64,000 nucleotides of DNA from Siphonodentalium dalli (GCA_032622095.1 CP136061.1:132562087-132626086), one strand, 5' to 3'; shown: positions 46,030-59,565, counted from the first letter of the stretch. Notes: generated by a model not told the origin, from the letters alone. Numbers and translations are program-made.

Positions 46030-46635
46030 GATGGCACAGGATCATGGTTAGATTACCGAGCACACTTTGAAATTTGTGCCAAAAGAAATGGATGACAAGG
46101 GACTTTATCTAGGCGCATCCTTGAGAGGATTGGCTCAAGGAATACTCAGACCTACTCCCAGGACGAGAACAAGACTACAATGTTCTTGTTGCTGCGATAG
46201 AAGGCCGATTTGCTGCCTTATGGTACAATTGCGTGAACTACGATAAAGGGCAGGAGAGAGCCTCCCTGAAATGGGACAGAGCATCCGACGTCTGGCCAAT
46301 ATGGCATATCATACTGCATCACACGAATTGGTGGGTTGTATGATCCAAATATACGGCTCAGTGTAAAGCAAGCACGATCGGGCTCTCTTGATGAGAGCAT
46401 AAGACATGCAGTTGAATTAGAGGCTTTTTCCAAGTCTGAAAAACATAGGGCTAAAGACTATGCTAGGGCAGTAAATGAAGCAGACCAAACACAAAGCAAA
46501 AATATAGAGTTTGAAGAACTCAAAAAGATAATATATGAACTGAAGCCCCAAACTGGTCCTAATGGGAAAACTCAGGATAGCTCACAACCGTCCCAGACAT
46601 CACAGTCCATCATTGAGATGAAAGAGAAAAGATAA
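46030..46635 (+). pseudogene. Ty3/gypsy-like gag relic
   Basis: Scattered frames at 46030-46330 encode segments resembling capsid of invertebrate gypsy elements (ESLPEMGQSIRRLA then an AYHTASHEL-like segment). An open frame continues at 46336-46635 with RLSVKQARSGSLDESIRHAV and VELEAF, matching the usual end of the capsid helix bundle. Several frameshifts and a stop split it. No LTRs were recognised. Confidence 0.6.
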
Positions 46636-46739
46636 AACTGATGTGAAGATGAGTAATGGGGAGATTAAATAAAGAATGACAAACTTGGAGAACAAAACAA
46701 GGAGAAAAAGAGTAACACAATGGAGACAGAATTATAATG

Positions 46740-47175
46740 ATAGTCCTGAGACCAGCAGAACACAAGTGGATATCATAACTCTAAGGAGTTTGTTAGATAC
46801 AGCTCTTCTGAAGAGGGAGGCCTGTATTTAGATTGCAATCTCTATGGTCAGCCAGTGAGGTTTTTGATTGATACTAGAGCAACAGTTTCCATGCTCTCAA
46901 AGAAACTGTATGACAACTTATCGGAAGTTAAACCCAAACTGGATACCCATCCATATGGTGATTTGGAGACAATAAATGGAATCAAAATAGATTACCATGC
47001 ATGGTGCAGCAGAATGTGAGATAGTGGTCGAAGATGATACTATCAAACAGTGCATGATAGTGGTTGACATAAGCCTAGATGGAGTTCTTGGCCTAGATGC
47101 TATAAGAAAGCATCATATTATTGTGGACGCCCCATATGCTATATGTTACATAAATGATGTAGCACACGAGCTGTA
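46740..47175 (+). pseudogene. Retropepsin (retroviral-type aspartic protease) relic of the same element
   Basis: After a glycine/leucine-rich lead the frame reads GQPVRFLIDTRATVSMLSKK: the DTGA catalytic motif has become DTRA, so it would be inactive. A downstream hydrophobic-glycine segment (VVDISLDGVLGLDA, about 47060-47100) fits the flap/second ILG region in a shifted frame. Confidence 0.6.
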
Positions 47176-47179
47176 GATC

Positions 47180-47930
47180 ATGGAGTCCAACGAAACGAAT
47201 AAGGCATACCGAGTTGTATCTTCTGACTCATCGGAAACTCTGTCAGAGATAGAGAATCTTCTCGTCACTTGTCAGAGCACATCAACACAAATTCCCCAGA
47301 AGGAATTGGAACTGTTGAAACTGATGATCACGAGCCCACTTATACCGCGATAGGCAGCACGGATAAGGCACCAGCTATGGGTGAGAACACAGATATTGGC
47401 AGAATATACAATGTGACTCCTGGAAGTTCTGGAAATTCACAAATGCTCAGAAAGCTTACCGTACCTAATATGGGTCTCCATGATCACATGGCAATACAGC
47501 AGTAGTTTCTACTACCATAAACAATGGGGGATGAGTTCCAAAGAGCTGAACCAAAACCACCCTATCTTGAAGGGCAACCAAATGCACAGGAGAAATATAT
47601 TCTTCCTGACACATTGACAGAAATACATGGTCAAAGAAATTTGACATGTAATGAGCAAGGCCTTGGATATATTACGGCATCTGTTCCTCATCATATTCCA
47701 ATAGGCACCGCAAGCGGCGGAAACGGAAATGAACAAGAAAACACGGTGGTAAACCCAAGAAATATGGTCCAACCCAGAAACGGCGCCATGGGTAGGCTAT
47801 GCGCCCGCATTGGAGAACATTTCTGGACCCAGATACAAACAAAAGTTGGCTTCCACCGGTTCCAGGGTGCAGACGACCTACGATTTGTAAAGGAAGTTGT
47901 ACCAACAACCCTTTGGGAAAAGTAACGGCG
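47180..47930 (+). pseudogene. Remainder of the gypsy-like relic, spacer between protease and reverse transcriptase
   Basis: Open pieces at 47269-47505 and 47524-47925 have polar, Asn/Pro/Thr-rich composition. No reverse transcriptase motif (YxDD) follows, so the element is truncated at about 47.93 kb, shortly before the right inverted arm. Identity is inferred from position only. Confidence 0.35.
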
Positions 47931-48189
47931 TGGTCACCGCTGCTGAAGAATTTAACAAAAGTTCACTAAGCACAGGTTCGTCGATTGACACAAAGATTGG
48001 ACACCTCTCTGATACACATTTCGCAATGCTGCACATTTGACACAAAACGTCTAAACGGTTGTTTGACGGTGTACGTGTAGGCGGAATGGTCATGTGAGTC
48101 AGGTGATTTCGTTGGCAATGACAACACACGTTACAAGTTACATGGCTATTAACAATCACTAAACCTCACAATACGCGTAATCTTATACA

Positions 48190-49400
48190 ACTGTGAAGCT
48201 ATATTATGCAAAGCAAACATATACAATGATGTAATTTCTTCAACTCAAGTAACTATCAAATGCCTCAGCTTGATAAGGTATGTGTATAATGCATATACCC
48301 ACGTGTTTGTCTCATCTTGCAATGTATTGTATTATTGGGGTGCAATAACGGAACCAAACAAATTCGACAGAAGATGATACAATCCGATAGCATCCATATA
48401 CATTATGTGTCTCGTCAACTCTTGAGAGTTTGTCCTAGATCATTGTTTAAAATGAAATTGAATTATCACCCATGTTGAGGGGCAAAACAAGTTTAAATTC
48501 ATGATTTTCGGTCTACTTTCACCAGAACACTCCGAACTGTTGCCATTTGCCATCTCTAAATGATACCATGGCGTTATCACAATGTATATCTCGAAGTGGG
48601 TAGAGTCGCCGGTAGACTGCAATATAATAGCACAAAACAATCGGAGTTGTTGTGCTTTTGTATTCTGCCATACAGAAATTTCTAAAACTATCCTACAATC
48701 ATAAGCGGTATATATTTCCACAAGTTTCTAGATTATATACAGGATCTCCATTCAATACAATATTGAATAATCGCCTATTAAGAGGGGCGAAACAACTGAA
48801 ACTGAATTATTTGTTGTCTAATTTCTAAGTAAATTTAAGAATTTTTTACATCTATCACCGAAATCATGGCATTTCAATATTTTGTATTTATAAGTATGTA
48901 ACCTGCTATATCGTAGCACAAAAATATCCCGAATACCTGTTCTTTTGTATTCATTTGTGCCGAATTTCCCTAAAACAGTGACTTTTTGCTGAATTTTGGG
49001 GTGAGGTTTGAAATGATCTTATATAACACAGCACGTGTTAAATATAATGACATATTCAGCATATTATCGTATGCGGTATATATATCCGCACTTTGCTAGA
49101 CTATAAACGATATCCCTGGTCAAAAAAATATTGATCTATTGCCCATTAAGTGAGGCAAAAAAATTGAAAAATTGCGCTGTTTTGTCTATTTTTACAATAA
49201 ATCTAAACAAAATCTTCGTTATATCAGGGAAATCGTAACACTATCATAGTATATATCTACATGTATGTAGACTACAATATTTTAGCGCAAAATGTTCGCG
49301 TTTCTATACTTTTATTTCTCATTTTGCCGCATTTTACAAAAACAGGGATTTTTGCTGAATTTTGGCACTTAATCCTCTAAAAATCATCTTTTGCATCATT
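48190..49400. repeat. Right arm of the large inverted repeat
   Basis: Reverse complement of the left arm: TTTCTTCAACTCAAGTAACT at 48236, TTTGTCTCATCTTGCAATGT at 48307, ACAGTGACTTTTTGCTGAAT at 48976. Three diverged units, as on the left. Together the arms enclose 45450-48190. Confidence 0.8.
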
Positions 49401-52400
49401 TGTATATTTCACACCGGGTCCTACCCGCTGCGGAATGTCATAATCTTCAAAATGATGTATTACAAGCTTGTGTGTGGTCCCGATGGACTAAACTTTCTGA
49501 AATCGATTCAGTCTGCTCCACTATGTAGGGCAGATCAATTTGCAATAATTAAAACATAGTAGAAAATAAAGTTTAATAACATGATCGAGTTTGATTTGCA
49601 CAAAATATAAGTTAGTAAAATTTAATCCCCATCCTTTCTCCTTACACAATGCATAATTATGTGTTAATTATCTCAATGAATTCATAAAAAATATCAAATG
49701 TAGGAATATATCCATTGGTTTAGTAGATTTTTTAAATAAAATGATATGTGCTATTAGTTTATTGGATGTATATATAAAAATTGTTATCATTTGGAATATG
49801 TGTTGTTTAAATCAAACTGTCACATACTCTATACTATATACAGGTGTTTCAGGTGCCATCCCAGTTTTTATGCTGTTTCCCTGGTAAAAGTCTATTTCTC
49901 TCCAATACATGGATACCGCAAGTGATTTATCTGAACTTTAAACTGCTAGGCTGGCACCTGACTGCTCTCCAAATGAGAGCGTCCCTATGTGAATTAAGAC
50001 AACATACTATTTCTGAATTGGCACAGTCAAAGGCTTTACCATACATGTAAAATGGTTAGTTTGATTAAGTTAGGATGTTATATGTTCTGTTGGTAAGGAG
50101 GGAAGAATGAGGAGTCACATGCACCAGAAACTAAAATATAATAAAACATAAATACATTTAAGTTTTGAGGTCTTTCTACGAACTTAAAATTAATGCAATA
50201 CATGTATATCAATGTGAACATATAAATGTTGCTATCTGGTCAAGGTTAGCAAACACAATTATTATTTTTGAATCAATCAAAGTTCCTCAAGTAGTTTTAG
50301 TCTGGATCGTGTATGTAAATTGTAAATAAATGACAGCAGCCATTCCAATGAGCTATTGAGTCAAGCTAAATTGAAACTGGGGTATATTTTTCAATTTCCC
50401 TCAAGAACTTGTCTCTCAGGCCATGCTATAATGAGTACATTCTTGTAAAAAGTGTAATTCAGATTCTGTATCTACCTTGCCAAGCTTACACATATATATA
50501 TATATCCTTTTCATCCAAATTTATTGCCTCACTCAATCATCTAAATTATGGGGACTTATTCCTAGTTTAATCATGAGAGTTGTTGCCTTGTGGGGGTGGG
50601 GGGGGGGGGGGGGCAATGTTTACCTATGGTTCAAATTTCATATAGTTCTTAAACAGCCATGTTTTTTTTATTTGTTCTATCATCTTACATGAGAGGGTTA
50701 GAGCTCTGGGTCTCTAATGAACTTGCATTGGAAAACTCTCCCTACATTATTTTGAATGATGATTAAGTTTCAATAAGCAACAAGAATCCTGTTACAGGAT
50801 TGAAACAATTTGACATGCATAAAATTGAGGAAACATAGCACTTCTTCTTGTCCTAGCCCTCAAAATAACTGGTCAAATCTGAGAGAGCTACCATGATCTC
50901 TTATCTGACATTTGTCCATTGAAACCCTGTTAGCTGTTAAATTAATTTTTATTACAACATGGGAGCTGTCTATTTCATCCAGTACAGCTACTACCATAAT
51001 AAATCTGCCACAGCCAGATGTCTGTGATCCTAAATAAAACTTTGCCATATACAACTCTGCCAAAGTGTGGTGTGTTGGACATATTTCAATCTTGCAATAC
51101 AGCGAATAAATCAACTCTTGTGATCATCTTTTTAACATTTATGTTTTCTGATACATGGTTACACATCAGTACATGTGCAGGAATATTTTTCCAAGATAAA
51201 TCATGGAGTTGGCCAGAAATATCATGAAGTTTGCAAGAAGAATGAAAATGTAAGTAATATATATATATTGTTTTGAAGCAGCTAAAACACAAACTTTCTG
51301 GGGCATTTTGCATATCAGCGAGCTTTGCGTAGACTACATCAATAACACAATACAGTAATGTTAAGAATCGCCCTCGTTTTAGACTTCCATTTTCACAAGA
51401 AATGAATATTGAACAATAAATCAAACCAAATTGTATAACAGTGAGCCATGGTGGCTAGGGCGGCACTACAACAATTATAAATTTATATACATGTATTTTT
51501 CCGAATCAGATTTGTTATTTGAATACTCGACAAAATGCTGTTGGGTGGAATATCCTTCTATTAATGATTATGATCAAGTTAAAGAAGTTATCTCAGATAA
51601 GTCATATCCGTCAAATGTTCTTTAGAGTTGAGCCTATGAGGATTTCAATTGTAATTTGAGGTTTCTCTGGATATAATGCAAACAATTCATTCCATGAACC
51701 AGGGCAACAACTTATTATGTTGTTTGTCACTTTATATTCGCCATTTCAGGAATGAAGGCAGCAACATACCAGAGAAGATTCAGAGCCACGATACAAGGCT
51801 AGGCTAAAGAAAGAGCAGAATACATCAACCATTTTGACCACAGATAAATTCTTAATGTGAGTTCAATTAAAAACATTGGTTTCATGTGACCATGCAGCAT
51901 CTTGAATAAATGTTTATGACGTTGAATAACCCAATAAATTTCCATTTAAGACAAGTAACTTGTTTGGAAAAATAGCTTGATTCGATGGAAATATGGAACA
52001 TTTTAACTATTCCCTTGCACTCAACTAAATGATGTCAAGCTGAGCCATAGTGTCAACAGCAGTCTTTCTCTCCGCAGTCTTCTAGAGATGTGACTATATG
52101 AAATTTTGCTTGATTTCATCAAATAAATATGGCCCCCACATGTGACCATAATATATTTCAACTTTTAAAGCTGGATGCCATTCATGCATGAATCTAAACC
52201 ATGGAAACACATTTAACGGTGATATTTCCATAAATGGGAATTGAAAAAGCGACTATTATGTATCCCTCCAGAGAAAATGGGTTTATTAGCTCAACTTGAC
52301 AAAGTCAAGTTGAACATAGAAATATCACCGCAAAATCAAGTCACAATGCGTCATCCGCCCAGTCATACATTGCACCTACGGGCGATAGTTATGTTCCCAT

Positions 52401-53000
52401 CTCCCATGAAATTTATTGTGTGGGGGTTCTTCCCAATTTGGGTGTGGACTGCTGTCAATAAATAGATCGGAACATCCTCTTTTGACATTGACCTCATAAA
52501 AACATGGACGCTGGTAGCCATCTTGTATTTTCTAAAAAATTCCATGTAGTATGGTCTAGAGGCTCTATTTATGTACCGATTTTCATGAAATTTGTGTTGC
52601 TGTTGATATGTAGACTGGAACGTCTCCTTTATACCTTGACCTCATGAAAAACAACTTCTGGCGGCCATATCAGGCTTCCCCAAAATATGCTTTTGCACGA
52701 CCATAAGTCATTCAGTTATTTATGCACAGATCATTCAGATATTCACCATTAATTAGAACATTTAGTGACTAAAATCCTCATCACAAAGACAACCTCTGAA
52801 CAGGTACACAACCAAAACCAATTTTGGGGCATCCACAGCAACTATCTTTGGAACGAATGTTTTCCCATACAACACATAAATCATGCTACATTATAATACA
52901 TGACCTGAAACTCATGATAACACACATCCTGGACTATTCTGTGGTCAGTTACTATAATATGGTCAGTGGTCACATTGTCAAATCTGAAATAAATTAGCCC
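49400..53000. other. AT-rich region, no recognisable gene; possible small exons
   Basis: Candidate exon-like pieces: 49844-50050 plus (68 codons, preceded by TATACAG) and 50860-51080 minus (frame with internal GCGRF and DEIDSSHVV segments). Neither matches a family I know. A G run is at 50592-50615. 52275-52690 contains decayed copies of the GGAACGTCTCCTTT / CATGGACGCTGGTAGCCATC repeat, distantly like the 4.8 kb satellite. Confidence 0.4.
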
Positions 53001-53003
53001 AAG

Positions 53004-53990
53004 ATGAGATTCAGTGTCACTGACGCCATCGTTATTATTTCCTTCCAGAAAATGGGATCAAGACTCAAGTCTGTTCCAGATTTGGAGTACCACAGCATTG
53101 CATGGGAGCACCTATTTTCAATGGACGACTTCGTCAAATACTTGAACAGCAAGCAAAACAAATCGGGCGATTCTGACAAATTAATTCGTCCTGGTAATGT
53201 GACCAGAGAACTCAGAAGATATATATGAACTATGCAAAATTGACGACATTTTAATGTGCCATTCTGTTCCATGTGCCATTCCTGCGATTTATCATCCATC
53301 ATTATGAAGATTTTGAAATCTGCAAGCATGTTTGTTTTGAAATAGAAACAAAGCTATGTGACTCTGGATCAACGGGATCTTCGGAAAAAGGTTCTATTGG
53401 ACAAGCATATGGTTCTAACTTTGAACTGTATAGAAAGCTTGTGAGGACAAAGTGTTTTCCTGAATCTGTTGAGAATCACATCTTTAATAAGGTTGAGTTG
53501 CCAATGGATAATTACACCATACCATCTCTCCAGAAAGAACATGTAATTCATTTCACAGAAGATGAATGGAATAAAGTTAAATTCTCTGAGTGGCATTTCT
53601 CGAACGATTAAAATCATTATCGTTTGACATTGGATTTGATCAAATACTGAGAGAGAAATGTATCTTCCTCTCAGATTTGGATAACTTTTCTAAACTTTCT
53701 GCAAAGGTGCAAGGCGACTGTGATGATGCAATTAAGAAAAACACTTTGCGTCAAAAGTTAGCAGCAGCACAAGAAGGAATTACAATAGGGATCAGACATT
53801 GCATATCCCTTCAATTGTTGAAAATGATGTCACAGAATATATAAATGGTATTTTTAAAAGCTGTAATGTTTCAGTGTTTTGTTTGCCTTGCCATACAACG
53901 TGCAAACAATCGTCGATGGTCCATCTGTATATAGAGTGTGCCCATAACCAACCGGCAGACATTTTCACTGACATTGGATTGATTGCATGA
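53004..53990 (+). pseudogene. Frameshifted coding relic of unknown family
   Basis: Four consecutive plus-strand open frames (53004-53228, 53273-53611, 53590-53844, 53799-53990) shift frame at each junction but have balanced amino-acid composition unlike the AT-rich surroundings. Features: a WEHLFSMDDFVKYL helix-like segment, a DNYTIPSLQKEHVIHF segment, and a Cys/His cluster near the end (CLPCHTTC...CAHNQPADIF). The first frame may start after a TTTCCTTCCAG acceptor. It could be a decayed transposon or viral-like protein, or an old gene. I do not recognise it. Confidence 0.45.
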
Positions 53991-53999
53991 TCAAACACT

Positions 54000-55580
54000 T
54001 TAAACAGAATGCATGGTTTGTGCGTGCATGAAATCATCTTTCTATCATGTGGAACCATAAGAAATTTCAAGTCATCTAATAACATGGAGCAGCGATTCAA
54101 ACTGAGGGATATGGTTCTCAGAAAGATGTGACTGGGAGTTATCCATTCTGTACTGACAAAACAAAATGATTTAATCACTCTTTTTTTAATCTAAAGCTAT
54201 TTCAAGTCAGGTCAGATGTCAAAAGTAAACAATGCCATTCCAACAGCACTGTAGATTATTAATGTATCATGCCATAACACATCAGTAATAAATAGTTAAT
54301 TATATTATTATAAGTAAAAAAAGCTATGCAGGGGGATAACTCGGAAAAATTCTTATTGTAGCGGACAAACTCTCATTGTAACGCTTTAAACTGCCAAGAG
54401 GGCTTACAGTGGATAATGTGCTTAAATTGAGTACTGGAATGCAATGCATAGTTATAGTGCCATGCAATTAATACTGGAAGCAGGTAAACTTAAATTGATA
54501 TTTAAAGAAAGTCATAATATTGTTTAATAGTTGAGCCACTGACATAGTTAACATATAAATAACATTTGATGTTGGAGGAAAAGATAGCCTGCATGAGCTA
54601 CATAAACAATACAGTATTATCAAGCTAGGATTCTTAAGATCATTTCTAAATAAAACTAACTAAATAATTAACTTTGACATCTAACCTAACCCACAATGGT
54701 GGATATGGATGTAGCAAAAGGGGTTAAAAATAGACAGTGCACCGAAAACAGTTCTTCAAAATAGTTCAGTCAAAGAGGTTACAGATAATCAAATATTCTG
54801 TAGAACACATATATTTATATTTTAACTGCTTTTAACAAGGTGGTAATATTGCAGTAACTGCTGTTCTGCATTTTAATTTTGAATTTTGCATATTTTTTTA
54901 CTTATGCATACATAGAGCTGTAAAAGTATGATGTGGTAATTGAATGCAACACAATGTTATTGGCCATATTTCAGTTGTGAATGTATTTCCCAACATACAA
55001 ATTAATAACTTTAAAGGTGCCAGATTGATTTTAAAGGTACCAGGAGATTTTGTGTACAGTACCATAATATTTGAACAAAGGTTATGCATTGCTTGTGAAA
55101 AATTGACAGACATGCTCCTTGCATTAAATATGAAGATCTTGTTTTAAAATGCAGGAACCAAATCTATAATGCAGCAACAAATTAAATATTGTCATATGAT
55201 TCACTGTTTTGAAAAATAAATAACATGTTGTCTGTAAATGTTTTACAGTATGTAGGCCTTTTAAATGTTGCCTTTGCTATCTTCTTAAAAGGGCACTATG
55301 CATGGCCTTGTAACTAACTGTTTTAATAATTATGTAGATAGCTGTACTGGTTTCAGCATATTCTGGCTTAATCAATAGCTTATCCTGAATTGTGGAGATA
55401 TTGTCTCATTTGGTGTCTGTACCAAAGAAGCAATCAAGTTTATTGTCTACTAAATCAAGTAATGACATTTAGACAACATTAATTAACATATGTACATAAC
55501 ATTTACAGATTACACATGTGCCTAGCAATATTTTCATCTAGAGTAGCAGGCATCTGGGAGCAAACTACAGCTAATACATT
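54000..55580. other. No gene seen; AT-rich
   Basis: Only short frames with low-complexity composition. Confidence 0.5.
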
Positions 55581-55589
55581 ACTTGGAGA

Positions 55590-56015
55590 GGTTATGGTAA
55601 ATCACTAGATAATTAAATTAAATTATATGAGCCTCATAAAATTAAATTGTTTTGGCTTTGACAGCAAATGTGGGCAGACATGTGTTTGTAATGGAGCACG
55701 TATCATCGAACAATAGAACATTAGGGTTACTTCATTCCAGTTTTATACCATTTAACCATTTAATCTGTTGATGTGTTTCTGGCTGTAATTCTGAATGGTG
55801 AGATATGGTCTCATCTTCCTGTCTGTACCAAAAAGAGGCTATGGTAAATCATTAGATAATTAAATTAAATTACATGAGGGACATCATTAAATTAGCTTGG
55901 TTTGACATGTGTTTCTAATGGCGATTGTATCATTAAACACTAAAACATTGTGGTTATTTTATTCCAGTTTTGTACTATTTAATCTGTTGATGTGTTTCTG
56001 GCTGCCATTGGGTTT
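55590..56015. repeat. Tandem duplication, about 250 bp period
   Basis: ATGGTAAATCA-TAGATAATT, AAATTAAATTA-ATGAG, and TAATCTGTTGATGTGTTTCT GGCTG each occur twice (about 55596/55847 and 55760/55980). Non-coding. Confidence 0.75.
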
Positions 56016-57024
56016 TAATTTAATTTTTATGTGGCTTGTATATCAATGAACACCAAAAAATGACAACATTATACCAGATGCATGGGTATTTTCATTATAT
56101 GTTGTGAATTACATAACAATTACCATGTGATGACATGGTCAACAAAAGGTGAGAACTTGGGAATAAATCTGAAGTATGTAAATTATAAGGTTTGTTTAAG
56201 ATGAATGCATATAACTATGGCCGTGTTATTGTCGATTGAGTGAGAATTTAAACTGGTTTATGAAATGCTGTTCTTTCACATGTCTTAAATATTAATTTCT
56301 TTAAAGTTGCATGAGCATAAGCTCATAGATGAAAATATAATTTAATTATCAAGTGATCTACCATGACCAAGATCAGTCCATCACCATTGACAATAAGCTA
56401 TGGAAAGGCCAGGATGTGCCAAAACGTATATAGCTATGTACATAATTGTGTAATAAATATTAAATCATGCAACCATGAACTAATAGCTTTTTTTCATTTA
56501 ATTTTTAAACTGGATCTATTTCGACCTAATTTGAGCTGCAATAACTGGATAAACTGATATATTGAGATTGTATTTCATGGTTAACCTAAATATGTCTTTT
56601 GAGCATAAGAATGTAAATTGAAAAATTAAGTTTATACAAGATCATATTTCCCCTATATGTAGGCATATCTTCTATCAGGGCCACTAGTCTGTGCCTCATC
56701 ATACTACACTCTCATATAACATGTTCATGGACAATCTTAAGTATAATACTATCCTGGTTATGTTTTTGACAACTATTTTATGTTCTGCTTATTATTTATG
56801 AGAATGGAATGAATATTACTTGCATTACATATTCCCTTCATATTGTCATCATTTCTTCGAGGATTATGAGTATCACATAAGCAGTGTTGCGTACACCAAT
56901 CCGGGTATATTCTCAAATATAAGACGAAAAGTAAGCTAGAAATTTGTGATAAATACAGGTCACTCCAGTTACCAGTAACAGTGTATTAAAAACATGATCA
57001 GATGATGTCTAATTATGTGCAACA

Positions 57025-57300
57025 ATTTCTACCCTATTCTCAGGTGAGAAACATTTCTACCCTATTCTCAGGAGGAATATTTCTACCCTATTCTCAGGAG
57101 GAATATTTTTCAGGAGGAATATTTCTACCCTATTCTCAGGAGAAATATTTCTACCCTATTCTCATGAGAAATCTTAATTTTTCACAGTAGAACTCATGTG
57201 AAAACATGAGAAATCATGTTAGTTTTAAAGCTCCACCCACCTCATTTGCATCTTAAAAAACTACTGAGAAATTCATGTGAGAAACTAGGGTAGGGAAATT
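57025..57300. repeat. Short tandem TTTCTACCCTATTCTCAGGA repeats
   Basis: Five to six units of about 27 bp (period varies) between 57025 and 57175, followed by CATGAGAAAT palindromes. It is the reverse complement in wording of the 42.6-43.1 kb repeats. The LPYSQ-containing open frame across it is repeat-derived. Confidence 0.85.
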
Positions 57301-57309
57301 TGGTAAGGG

Positions 57310-58880
57310 ATAAAGAAAGGTCTGAGCGAACCACAGATTAACTATAATAGGCTGATCGGGCTACAATAGACCGATCGCTCTTCCTGACACAGTGCTCACT
57401 GTTGTAAGAGAGGGAACTCTAAATTTATTGAAAATTTGAATCTGTTTGTTTTAATATCTGTATACATGTATGTTTATTTTGAATATTCTTAGTATACAGT
57501 AATCATTATTTGGTGTCTTGCAAAAGAAATCAGAATTAATTTTGTTTTTGTATTGGTTGAGAGATAACAATAAAACAGTTTAGAGTGACTCCCCTTATCA
57601 CGGATGCATGCTGGCTGTGAAAGACCGATCGGTTTATTTTAGTTTATTTTAGTCTATTATAGATCGGTACTAGTAAGTGGTTCACCCAGACCTGTTTAAG
57701 ATATCTGATTGATAACGGTTATATGGGGCAATCCCATTAGTGCCCACATATAACAATATAATTCAATCATTGCGATTAATCGCAAACCTTTGTGATAAAT
57801 CGCCAAGTACGATAGTTGGAGATTTATCAGAAATATGATTTTGATTTATCGCAAAGTTGTTTTAACTTTGAATGTTCTCAGTGAATAATTATATGTTGTC
57901 TTGATAAAAAAAATCTGATCTAATTTTGTTTTTGAAGTATAGGTTGATCGATAATAATAGAACCGCTTAGAGTTACTCCCCTTATCCCAGATACATGATA
58001 CAAGGTACATGCTGGCTGTGAAAGAATGATTGGTCTATTTTAACCTGATCGGCTATTGTGATAAATCTCAAACATCTTTGCGATAAATCGCAAAGTATAA
58101 TCACCAATTAGTTAATTGAGAGTTATCGTAAAGATGTTTGAGATTTATCGCAAAGGTTTGGGAGTTATCGTAAAGGTGTTTGTGATTTTTTGCAAAGTTG
58201 TTTTGCGATTTATCGCAAAGTTGTTTTAATTTTGAATATTCTCAGTAAAAAATCTCCAAACGAGATCAGAATTAATTTTTTTTTTAATTATTGGTTTGCT
58301 TCCCTTGTACATGTATGTTGGCTGTGAAAGACCGATCAGTCTATTTTAGCCCGACCATGCTATTATAGATCGATTTGTGGTTCACTCAGACCTGTTTAAG
58401 ATGTCTTATTTATTATGTTTATACGGTTCAAGCCCATTATTGCCAACATGAACACATAACAATATATCTGCAATAAATCACAAACCTTTGTGATAAATCT
58501 CAAACATGTTTATGATAAATCGTAAAGTATAATCACCAAGTAGTTTGAGAGTTATCGTAAAGATGCTTGAAATTTATTGCAAAGGTTTGCGAGTTATCGC
58601 AAAGGTCTGCGAGGTATTGCAAAGGTGTTTGTGATTTTTCACAAAGTCGTTTTGTGATTTATCACTAAGATTTGCTCCCCTCATCACACATGCATTCTGG
58701 CTGTGAATGACCAATCGGTCTGTCTATTTTAGTCTGACCGTGCTATTATAGAGCTATTGGAGCTAGTTCACCCAGACCTGTCTGATTTATGTTTATACGG
58801 TTAAAGCAAATTGATTTGATTAATTCCAAACATTTGTTATAAATCGAAAACCTTTGCACTAAATCGCATACATGTATATT
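57310..58880. repeat. Degenerate repeat region of TTGCGATAAATCGCAAA palindromes and GACCGATCGGTCTATTTTAG motifs
   Basis: Four diverged copies of a roughly 350-400 bp unit (about 57340, 57610, 58010, 58320, 58690 as anchors). Each has a GATCGGTCTATTTTAG block, CACCCAGACCTGTTTAAGAT and clusters of GCGATTTATCGCAAAG in both orientations. Foldback character; no coding sequence. Confidence 0.75.
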
Positions 58881-59029
58881 TATTGTATAGAAGTTTGCGA
58901 TTTATCGCAAATTAGTTTTTTTCATATTATTACACACAAATTAATAATTACGGCCCATTATTTGAGACATTCAGACACATTTTACTCCACGTGCAGGGAA
59001 CAGGCCATTTCGGTTTGCTTCCCGTGCAT

Positions 59030-59565
59030 TTTGGTTTCTAGTTTGGTTATGATATGGTCCCAAAACGAATGGAACCAGTTCCATTGGTTTCAATGTTGGT
59101 TTCTAATTTGGATCCATAATTGTACCAAAAAGAGGACCCCTTTAAATAATGGACCAAATTTGGTTTCTAATTTGGTTCAACTATTGTACCAAAAATAGGA
59201 CCACTTTAAATTGGTTCTAAATTTGGTCCCTAATTTGGTACTCCCACAGCGACGATGGTCAGGACCAATTTTGGTACCATATGGGACCAATTCCGGTTTC
59301 TAATTTGGTTCACCATTGTACCAAAAATAGGACCACTTTAAATTGGTTCTAAATATGGTTCCTATTTTGGTACTCCCACAACGACAAGGGTCCGGACCAA
59401 TATTGGTACCATATGGGACCAATTTTGGTTTCTAATTTGGTTCACTATTGTACAAAAAATAGGACCACTTTAAATTGGTTCTAAATTTGGTCCCTATTTT
59501 GGTACTCCCACAACGACAAGGGTCCGGACCAATATTGGTACCATATGGTACCAAAACTTTTTGCA
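59030..59565. repeat. Minisatellite of about 130 bp units built from GGACCAA / GGTACC / GGTTTCTAATTTGG
   Basis: TTGGTTTCTAATTTGGTTCA recurs near 59164, 59295 and 59427. AGGACCACTTTAAATTGGTT is near 59199, 59331 and 59462. CCAATATTGGTACCATATGG, itself nearly palindromic, recurs. Three full units plus partial copies at the left. Confidence 0.9.
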
